From the NCBI GenBank assembly GCA_024362935.1, contig JANCRA010000116.1:556501-620500 (forward strand): a stretch of 64,000 nt of DNA, read 5' to 3'. The notes beneath the pieces were generated by a model. It saw only the letters and a list, made by a program, of their open reading frames with translations, was not told the origin of the DNA and searched no databases. Position 1 is the first letter of the stretch; each line of letters starts with the position of its first letter. The position numbers and the translations under genes were made by a program. Positions 56,955-64,000 of the stretch are shown here, in pieces. The stretch is from Setophaga petechia. Taxonomy: Eukaryota; Chordata; Aves; Passeriformes; Parulidae.

Positions 56955-57482
56955 TTAAAGGAGCAGCCTGGGACAGTGGGAGGTGTCTCTGCCATGGCAG
57001 GGGTGGCACTGGGTGGGTTTAGGGTCCCTTCCAGCCCAAACCTCCTGGGATTCTGGGATTGGTGGTGAAATGAGGAGCACAAAGTGCCAGGAATGGAGGC
57101 ACCTTTATGGATGGGCAGTAACAGGGCCAGGAGCTGCTGCAGGGCTGAGCCAGGCTGGCAGAGCTGGGAATGTTCCCCTGGAGAAGGGAAAACTCCAGGG
57201 AATCCTCAGAGTCCCTGCAGGGGCTCCAGGAGAGCTGCAGAGGGACTGGGGACAAGGGACAGAGGGACAGCACCCAGGGAATGGCTCCCACTGGGAAAGG
57301 GGAGATTGGGCTGGGATCTGGGCAAGGAATTCCTGGCTGGGCTGGAATTCCCAGATTTGCTGTGGCTGCCCCTGGATCCCTGGCAGTGCCCCAGGCCAGG
57401 CTGGATCCACCTGGGACAGTGGGAGGTGTCCCTGCCGTGGATGGTGGCACTGGGTGGGTTTAGGGTCCCTTCCCACCCCACA
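56955..57482 (+). mobile_element. Two CR1 3' ends in tandem
   Basis: 56955-57060 is a truncated 3' end. 57115-57482 is a longer copy sharing its body with 1290, 21696 and 45250. Both are in forward orientation, so the second may have inserted just downstream of the first. Confidence 0.84.
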
Positions 57483-58521
57483 ACTCCATGAACCCACACC
57501 TGCAGAGCTGGAACAGGTGGTGCATAAATGACAACTGGAGCAGTTTCTCCATCAGCACAAATCCTCCACATTTCCTTTCCCCCCTCACCTCCCTCCTCAG
57601 GACTCTGCTTTTGGGACAGGGGGAGGAGCAGCAGCTCCACTGCCCCTCACCCTCTGCAGGAGCCCCAGGAGGACACACAGGAGCAGGGAGGAGGAATTGC
57701 ACCAAACCCCACAATTCCCTTCACCCACAGAAAAATTCCATTTTTCCCACAGCAAAAATTTCTAATTTTGTAAAACTTCCCAGCCCAGCTAACAAACAGC
57801 TGTAGATTCCATCAAACATTTCTGGATCCACCACCCAAATCTACCTCCCCAAGGCCATCAGGGCCTTTCTCCCCCAAACATCTTCTCTAATCCTCCTCAA
57901 ATATTTAACCCCAACAACCAAGAGAGCAGAAAACCACCCCAAACAGGTGCAATTCCCAAAGATAACTTTTCATTTCAAGAAAAATTAGGAAATTCTACGA
58001 GCCTGCTGGGGAGGGGGATTAATGACAGTGTGGGATATTCCCACTGCACAGAATATTTGGGGCTGGGGGCATTTCAACAAACACTCAGCTGCATATTTAA
58101 TAAAAAAGCAACCCTAGGTTTTAAATATTTCAATAAAAACTGGAGGAAATAAGCTCAGCTGAAGAAACAGAGTGTGTTTTCTTGCTCCCCTGAATAAATA
58201 CTGATCAAGCAGCTCTTTCTCCTGTGTTTTGCTGACCACATAATTGATACAGCCAGGCTGAAAATCCTGTTTTTCAAACATCTTTCTAACGCAGGAACAA
58301 ACCCCAGAGCCCCCCTGAGTGAGGAGCTCTCAGCAGTGCAGCAGCCATCGACAGGTGAGAGATCAATTCTTCATTTTGGCTAACGAGGGCCCAGAAATGG
58401 CTTTTTCCCACCTCGAGTTAATGGGCCCTTTGCTGGGCAGTGAAACCCAGTGGAGGAGGAGTTCAGGAGCCTCTGGAAGGGTCTGGAGGGGGCAGAGCTG
58501 CAGGAGCTGGCACTGCTGCTG
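57483..58521. other. Non-repetitive intron, AT-rich part possibly conserved
   Basis: 57720-58300 is AT-rich single-copy DNA with no arrays. 58080-58290 has words like cataattgatacagccagg that suggest a conserved noncoding element. No exon matching the missing SFXN5 segments was found. Confidence 0.45.
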
Positions 58522-59155
58522 CCACCTCCTGCTGCAATCGGCTCCCCGAGCCCTCCGGGGGTCATTGGCACCTTCCCACCCACAGCAGCCACCGGGGCTC
58601 TGGGGACAGACCCTGCCAGCCTTGGGCACAGACCCTGCCAGCCCCGGGCACAGACCCTGCCAGCCTTGGGCACAGACCCTGCCAGCCTTGGGCACAGCCC
58701 TGGGCACAGACCCTGCCAGCCTTGGGGACAGACCCTGCCAGCCTTGGGCACAGACCCTGCCATCCCTGGGGACAGACCCTGCCAGCCCTGGGCACAGACC
58801 CTGCCACCCTTGGGCACAGACCCTGCCACCCTTGGGCACAGACCCTGCCATCCCTGGGCACAGACCCTGCCAGCCCCGGGCACGGACCCTGCCAGCCCCG
58901 GGCACAGACCCTGCCAGCCTTGGGCACAGCCCTGGGCACAGACCCTGCCAGCCCCGGGCACAGACCCTGCCAACTCTGGGGACAGACCCTGCCAGCCTTG
59001 GGCACAGACCCTGCCACCCTTGGGGACCGACCCTGCCAGCCCTGGGCACAGACCCTGCCATCCTTGGGCACAGACCCTGCCAGCCCTGGGGACAGACCCT
59101 GCCAGCCCTGGGCACAGACCCTGCCAGCCCCGGACACAGACCCTGCCATCATTTC
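58522..59155. repeat. Duplicated segment B with about 25 units of 22 bp
   Basis: It starts with the same 80-bp lead as 56096 and then runs about 25 copies of accctgccagccttgggcac and variants. Segment A has only three. Frames are open on both strands because 22 is not a multiple of three. The resulting Pro/Trp-rich frames were rejected. Confidence 0.95.
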
Positions 59156-59189
59156 TCCTCCAAACCACCCCCGAGATTGTCCTGCAGCT

Positions 59190-59575
59190 CCTGCGAGGGA
59201 TTTTCATCTCCAGCCCGCCCATGGCTGTGGCCCCGCAGCTCATTTGGAAGAAGCCGCCGGGGGGAGGCGGCGGAGCGGGGCTGGCTCGGCACAGCCCTGC
59301 GGAGGAGCCGCTCGCTGTGCCATCGCTCCAGGCTCTGTGTTTGCCACCCCTCGTGTGCTGAGCGCGTCTCGGCAGGCGCCAGGGGCTGTGCTGAGCTGCC
59401 GGGAGGCTGCAGCTCCTCCGAGCCGCCGTGGATTCCTCGGGAGCGGGATTGGAGCTCTGGCAGGCGCTGCTGCTGCTGCGGAGCCTGCTGAGAGCTCTGT
59501 CAAAACAACACAGCTCCGAGTGTGCCTGGGCTCGGAGCTGCCTCCTCAGCGGGAACAGCGCTCCAAAACTCGGCC
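59190..59575. other. CpG-rich island-like segment within the intron
   Basis: Dense CpG compared with the rest of the window (for example gaagccgccggggggaggcg, gagcgcgtctcggcaggcgc). It is flanked on both sides by arrays. There is no clear TATA, Kozak or splice evidence. It could be an alternative or antisense promoter, an orphan CpG island, or GC-biased DNA of a microchromosome. Confidence 0.45.
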
Positions 59576-59579
59576 CAGA

Positions 59580-59905
59580 GCTGCCTCTGGGTCAGAGCCC
59601 AGCACATCCATCCCTGGGTCAGAGCCCAACACATCCATCCCTGGGTCTGCTCTCAGCACATCCATCCCTGGGTCAGAGCCCAGCACATCCATCCCTGGGT
59701 CAGAGCCCAGCACATCTACCCCTGGGCCTGCTCTCAGCACATCCATCCCTGGGCCTGTTCTCAGCACATCCATCCCTGGGCCTGTTCTCAGCACATCCAT
59801 CCCTGGGTCAGAGCCCAGCACATCCATCCCTGGGTCTGCTCTCAGCACATCCATCCCTGGCTCTGCTCTCAGCACATCCATCCCTGGGCCTGTTCTCAGA
59901 ACCTC
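59580..59905. repeat. Minisatellite, 27-bp unit
   Basis: Twelve units of cagcacatccatccctggg plus tcagagcc, tctgctct or cctgttct. It begins right at the CpG-rich segment. Confidence 0.97.
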
Positions 59906-60044
59906 TGCTGCCCACAGGGGCGCTCAGATACACAAAAGTCTCTTTTCCCAGCCTGGCAATCAATAAGAAGTCAGGATTCTTCTGTTCTGGTTCTCAGGGT
60001 TGTTTGTTATTTCTTATCTGTAACATTCTTTCTCCAAACTGATG

Positions 60045-60415
60045 TAGGTCTGTCCCTTCTCCTTCCCAATCCCTCCTTCCTTCCCATCCCTGCTCTTTCC
60101 CACCCCTTCTCCTTCCCAATCCCTTCTCCTTCCCATCCCTTCCTCCTTCCCATCCCTGCTCTTTCCCACCCCTTCTCCTTCCCAATCCCTTCTCCTTCCC
60201 ATCCCTTCCTCCCTCCCATCCCTTCCTCCTTCCCATCCTTTCTTCTTCCAACCCTTCTCCTCCTCAGCCAATCCCTCCACCTTCCCAATCCCTTCTCCTT
60301 CCCAATCCCTCCTTCCTTCCCAATCCCTTCTCCTTCCCATCCCTGCTCCTTCCCATCCCTTCCTCCTTCCCATCCCTTTCTTCTTCCCAACCCTTCTCCT
60401 CCTCAGCCAATCCCT
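60045..60415. repeat. C/T-rich minisatellite (ccttctccttcccaatccc)
   Basis: About 20 irregular units of ccttctccttcccaatccc, catccc and tgctctttcccac words. Almost no purines except A in aatcc and catcc. It is the same family as the longer array at 61255. Confidence 0.96.
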
Positions 60416-60944
60416 CAACCAACCTGCCAGACAGACCTCAGCAGGACAGACAGACAGTGTTATAGATAACAGCAAATAAACAACCCTGAGACCCAGAGCC
60501 AAGGAATCCTGTGCTCTTCTTCAGTCTCAGGGCTGGGAAAAAGAGATCTTCCAACACCTCGGGGTCACCTCAACCCCAGAGACCAGAGACCCCATCACCC
60601 CATCACCTCTGAGGTGAGCGTGGCTCTCCCTCAGCCCCCTCAGACATTCCTTGGTGTGCCACATCCACTGCAAGGGCTCTGAGGGGCACAGTGAGCCCTG
60701 TGCTGCTCCACTCCCACAATTAAAGGGCAAAAACTCCCCTGTGTGGGGCAGCACAAGGGGGGAATAACCTCTGCAATAATATTTTCTCTCTTCAGTCTTC
60801 TGTGCTGTGTTTTGGATTTCCTTCCCCTCCCTCACCTGGATTCCCTCCCAGCCTGCTCAGCCTCTCCCCAGTGGGATTCTGAATGAACCCTGGGAAGAGC
60901 CTGGCTTTGTCACTCTGCAAAATGTGGGTCAAAATCTGCAAAGT
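60416..60944. other. Non-repetitive intron
   Basis: No exon or RNA gene was recognised between the C/T-rich array and the 26-bp array. Confidence 0.5.
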
Positions 60945-61210
60945 GGTTTGTGACAGAGAGGGCTGTGTGTCATTTGTCACAGAGAGGGCTGTGTGTCATG
61001 TGTCACAGAGAGGGCTGTGTGTCATGTGTCACAGACAGGCCTGTGTGTCATGTGTCACAGACAGGGCTGTGTGTCATGTGTCACAGACAGGGCTGTGTGT
61101 CATGTGTCACAGAGAGGGCTGTGTGTCATGTGTCACAGACAGGGCTGTGTGTCATGTGTCACAGACAGGGCTGTGTGTCATGTGTCACAGACAGGGCTGT
61201 GTGTCATCTG
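60945..61210. repeat. Minisatellite, 26-bp unit, about 10 copies
   Basis: Units of gtgtgtcatgtgtcacagac followed by agggct, with gagagg variants. Three frames are open. The repeated Cys-x-x-Cys-His-like spacing in translation is coincidental. Confidence 0.97.
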
Positions 61211-61254
61211 CCTCGGGCAGATGGGGCTGAGTCACTGCTGCTGCCTCACTGCTG

Positions 61255-62215
61255 CTCCCTCCCGATCCCTTCTCCCTCCCAAACAATCCTTCCTCCCTCC
61301 CAATCCCTCCTTCCCATCCCTTCTCCTTCCCAAACAATCCCTTCCTCCTTCCCAAACAATCCCTTCCCTTCCCCAGTCCCTTCTCCTTCCCATCCCTCCC
61401 TTCCTCCCAATCCCTTCTCCTTCCCAAGCCTTTCTCCTCATCAGCCCTTTCTCCTCCCCAGCCTCTTCTCCTTCCCAATCCCTCCTCCCTCCCAATCCCT
61501 CCTTCCCATCCCTTCCTCCTTCCCAAACAATCCCTTCTCTTCCCCAGTCCCTTTTCCTTCCCATCCCTCCCTTCCTCCCAATCCCTTCTCCTCCCCATCC
61601 TTTCTCCTTCCCAACCCCTTCTCCTTCCCAGCCCCTTCCTCATTCTCAATCCCTTCTCCTCCCCAATCAATTTTCCTTCTCCTCTCCATCCCTTCTCCTT
61701 CCCACCCCTTCTTTCTCCTTCCCATCCCTCCACCATCCCAGTCCCTTCTCCCCAACCCTTTCTCCTTCCCAACCCCTTCCTCCTTCCCAATCCCTTCTCC
61801 TTCCCATCCTTTCTTCTTCCCAACCCCTTCCTCCTCAATCAATCCCTCCCTCCTCCCCAACCCTTTCTCCTCCCCAATCCCTTCTCCTCCCAATCCCTTC
61901 TCCTTCCCAAACCTTTCTCCTTCCCATCCCTCCACTATCCCAGTCCCTTCTCCCCAATCCTTTCTTCTTCCCAATCCCTTCCTCCTCCCCAATCAATCCC
62001 TCCCTCCTCCCCAATCCCTTCTCCTCCCATTCCCTTCTCCTCCCCAATCCCTTCTCCTCCCATTCCCTTCTCCTTCCCAATCAATCCCTTCTCCTTCTCA
62101 ATCCCTTCCTCCTTCCCAATCCCTTCTCCTCCCCAATCCCTTTTCACCACCCAATCCCTTTCTCCTCCCCAACCCCTTCTCCTCCCCAATCCCTTCTCCT
62201 TCCCATTCCCTTCCC
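61255..62215. repeat. C/T-rich minisatellite, about 960 bp
   Basis: An irregular chain of cccttctccttcccaatcc, ccttcctcctccccaatc and cccatccctcc words. Two stretches of about 190 bp resemble each other closely (61310-61440 and 61500-61600). The transcript strand is purine-rich. It is the same family as 60045-60415, and the 26-bp array lies between the two. Confidence 0.96.
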
Positions 62216-62744
62216 TTCCCCATCAGATGCTGCCTGGAAGAGCACAGTGACACCAGGACAGCCCCAGCCACTGCCCTGGGACAATTTCCCATTTATTTTC
62301 TGTGGGAGCTGTTCCTCTTCCCCAGCACAGCACCTTCCACACCAGCTGTCCCTTCCTGAAGCGAGCAGGAGTTTTAATTTCCTTCATTTGCCTCCTGTAT
62401 TTGTCTTTGATGAGAAGAATTTATAGTTGTGAATGGGGAAAAAGGTAAAAGATGATTTCTGACCTACAGGGTGTGGGGAAAAGCTCCCATCCCAGCACTT
62501 CCATCCCTGTTTATTTGGGAGTGCATCCCCTCAGGCAGCCCTGACATTAATTCACCTTTACAGGGCATTAAATCACACAGAACTGGGTCCTTCTGTGCTG
62601 GATGCACAAACTGAGCATTAAAAACCCCTGGGTTGGTGCCATGGTCAAGACAGGACCCCCAGCCCCAGTGGAGTCTGTGCCCTCCCTCTCCTGGCAGGGA
62701 TCAGCACACCCTGTGCCAACCCCAGCTCTGGCAGCAGCCAGGAA
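62216..62744. other. Non-repetitive intron
   Basis: Single-copy in appearance, with no exon recognised. Confidence 0.5.
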
Positions 62745-63670
62745 CAACCTGGGCAAAACCTCCATGATATGGGTAAAAACCTCCATATTCTGGGCAAAAC
62801 CTCCATGTTTTGGGTAAAAACCTCCATATTCTGGGCAAACACCTCCATATTCTGGGTAAAACCTCCATGTTTTGGGTAAAAACCTCCATATTCTGGGCAA
62901 AACCTCCATGATATGGGTAAAAACCTCCATATTCTGGGCAAAAATCTCTATATTATGGGTAATAACCTCCATATTCTGGGCAAAACCTCCATGTTATGGG
63001 TAAAAACCTCCATATTCTGGGCAAAAATCTCCATATTCCAGGTAAAACCTCCATATTTCAGGTAAAAATCTCCATATTATGGGTAAAAATCTCCATATTC
63101 TGGGCAAAAACCTCCATATTCTGGGCAAACACCTCCCTATTCTGGGTAAAAATCTCCATATTCTGGGCAAAATCTCCATGTTATGGGTAAAAATCTCCAT
63201 ATTATGAATAAAAACCTCCTTATCCTGGGCAAAACCTCAATATTTCAGGTAAAAACCTCTATATTATGGGTAAAACCCTCCATATTCTGGGCAAAACTCC
63301 TTATTATGGGTAAAAACCTCCATATTCCAGGTAAAACCTCCATATTTCAGGTAAAAACCTCCATATTATTAATAAAAACCTCCTTATCCTGGGCAAAACC
63401 TCAATATTTCAGGTAAAAACCTCTGTATTATGGGTAAAAACCTCCATATTCCAGGCAAAACTCTCCATATTTTAGGTAAAACCCTCCATATTTTGGACAA
63501 AACCTCCATATTATGGGTAAAAATCTCCATATTCTGGGTAAAAACCTCCATATTCTGGACAAAACCTCCATATTCTGGGTAAAAACCTCCATATTCTGGA
63601 CAAAACCTCCATATTCTGGGTAAAAACCTCCATATTTCAGGTAAAAACCTCCATATTTCAGGTAAAAACA
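62745..63670. repeat. Minisatellite, about 20-21 bp unit (aaaacctccatattctgggc)
   Basis: About 44 units of aaaacctccatattctgggc or atgggta variants. Larger blocks repeat, for example the sequence around taaaaacctccttatcctgg at 63208 and 63375. In the SFXN5 transcript it is a repeated gaatatggaggttt. Confidence 0.97.
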
Positions 63671-64000
63671 TGGACAGGAATGGGGAAGATTTTCAGGTAA
63701 CACCCATAAAAAATGGATGTTTTTTGTTTCACAGCACTGACTTGCAGGTAGAATACTTCAAGAGCAGATTGGTTCCCATAAATCCTCATCCCTGCTTCCA
63801 CAAATTCCATGTGCACAGGAATATGGGGAAAGCCCAGAAAATGGGACTGATGTGGTCCTGGAGAGATCACCCAGCCCATCCTACACCCCAAAATTGATCC
63901 TTTCCTCAGGAGCCCCTCCCTGGGCATTGCTGCTGCCATCCCTGGGGCAGGAATGGAAATTATGGTGCAGGAACTGCCCAGACAGGGTTGGGATTGGGGC
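63671..64000. other. Non-repetitive intron at the window edge
   Basis: A plus-strand acceptor-like ttttgtttcacag at 63720-63733 was noticed, but the following sequence matches nothing known and the SFXN5 strand is minus. No exon is called. Confidence 0.45.

Larger units (their letters stand above)
1..64000 (-). other. SFXN5: SFXN5 locus, internal part (partial gene)
   Basis: The whole window can be read as exons and introns of one minus-strand gene. The eight exons join without a frame break into 164 codons. From memory of the family, their order and sequence match sideroflexin-5 rather than SFXN1-4, most clearly in segments such as VVGLLLPNQTLASTVFWQ and [19 protein letters not shown]. Sideroflexins are multi-pass proteins of the inner mitochondrial membrane. 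SFXN1 carries serine, and SFXN5 has been linked to citrate transport. Introns in transcript order are 2229, 1785, 10049 (including the N gap), 2441, 2656, 15318 and 4377 bp. The flanking introns are at least 22083 bp (5' side) and 2570 bp (3' side). The start codon, N-terminal exons, C-terminal exons and UTRs are not in the window. Confidence 0.93.

Noticed and set aside
58319..59966. Open frames of 250-500 codons with Pro/Leu/Trp repeats
   Set aside because: They run across the 22-bp array, the CpG-rich segment and the 27-bp array without any conserved domain or splice structure.
60883..61230. Repeated Cys-x-x-Cys-His-like motif suggesting a multihaem cytochrome or zinc-binding protein
   Set aside because: It is the translation of ten copies of a 26-bp minisatellite in a vertebrate intron. 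No haem-protein context, start site or conserved flanks.
63720..63760. Plus-strand acceptor-like site followed by cactgacttgcaggtaga
   Set aside because: It would imply a 16-nt exon on the strand opposite SFXN5, with no known protein match.
1..64000. tRNA, rRNA, snoRNA or microRNA genes within introns
   Set aside because: I looked by eye for A/B boxes, rRNA words and clean hairpins outside arrays and saw none. A covariance-model scan would be needed to exclude them.

Overview
This is vertebrate nuclear DNA, almost certainly from a bird and probably a songbird. The main evidence is eight spliced exons on the minus strand with canonical GT/AG borders that together read as the middle of sideroflexin-5 (SFXN5). 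Several CR1 non-LTR retrotransposon 3' ends and LTR-like elements of avian type also point to a bird. No bacterial or organellar gene, tRNA, rRNA or CRISPR array was seen. The songbird assignment is inferred from CR1 and LTR style and was not tested by search.

SFXN5 runs right to left. In transcript order the exons are 41891-41917, 39607-39661, 37796-37821, 27693-27746, 25195-25251, 22473-22538, 7064-7154 and 2571-2686. They sum to 492 nt, or 164 codons, with every splice phase matching. This is roughly residues 85-250 of a protein of about 340 aa. The N-terminal exons lie beyond 64000, behind an intron of at least 22 kb, and the C-terminal exons lie before position 1. Everything else is intron.

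The introns are unusual for their tandem-repeat load. I count about 30 minisatellite or VNTR arrays with unit lengths from 5 to about 80 bp. By hand-marked boundaries they cover roughly 40% of the window. From left to right the main ones are a 16-17 bp array (198-1030), a 30-31 bp array (7280-9105), a 20 bp array (11460-12340), a 25 bp array (15055-16575), a 65-85 bp array (18395-20345), a 45-52 bp array (24050-25172), a 19-20 bp array (28531-29598), GATGG blocks (29876-30724), a 78 bp array (31701-33030), an inverted pair of AT-rich arrays (33690-36785), a 31 bp array (36838-37776), GGGAAA-type purine DNA (38732-39426), GGCACA-type DNA (39688-40198), a further 25 bp array (48848-49695), an AT-rich array (51275-53045), GGGACA-type DNA (53548-54615) and several C/T-rich, 22, 26, 27 and 40 bp arrays up to 63670. 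A 100-N assembly gap lies at 33265-33364.

Three of the eight exons have an array within about 30 bp of a splice site, and two exons are microexons (26 and 27 nt). The most notable structure is a large imperfect palindrome centred near 34550, in which one AT-rich minisatellite switches orientation around a spacer of about 200 bp. Long open reading frames over the arrays are periodicity artefacts and are not annotated as genes. I found no convincing new gene system; the interest lies in genome structure and in possible effects of the repeats on splicing.
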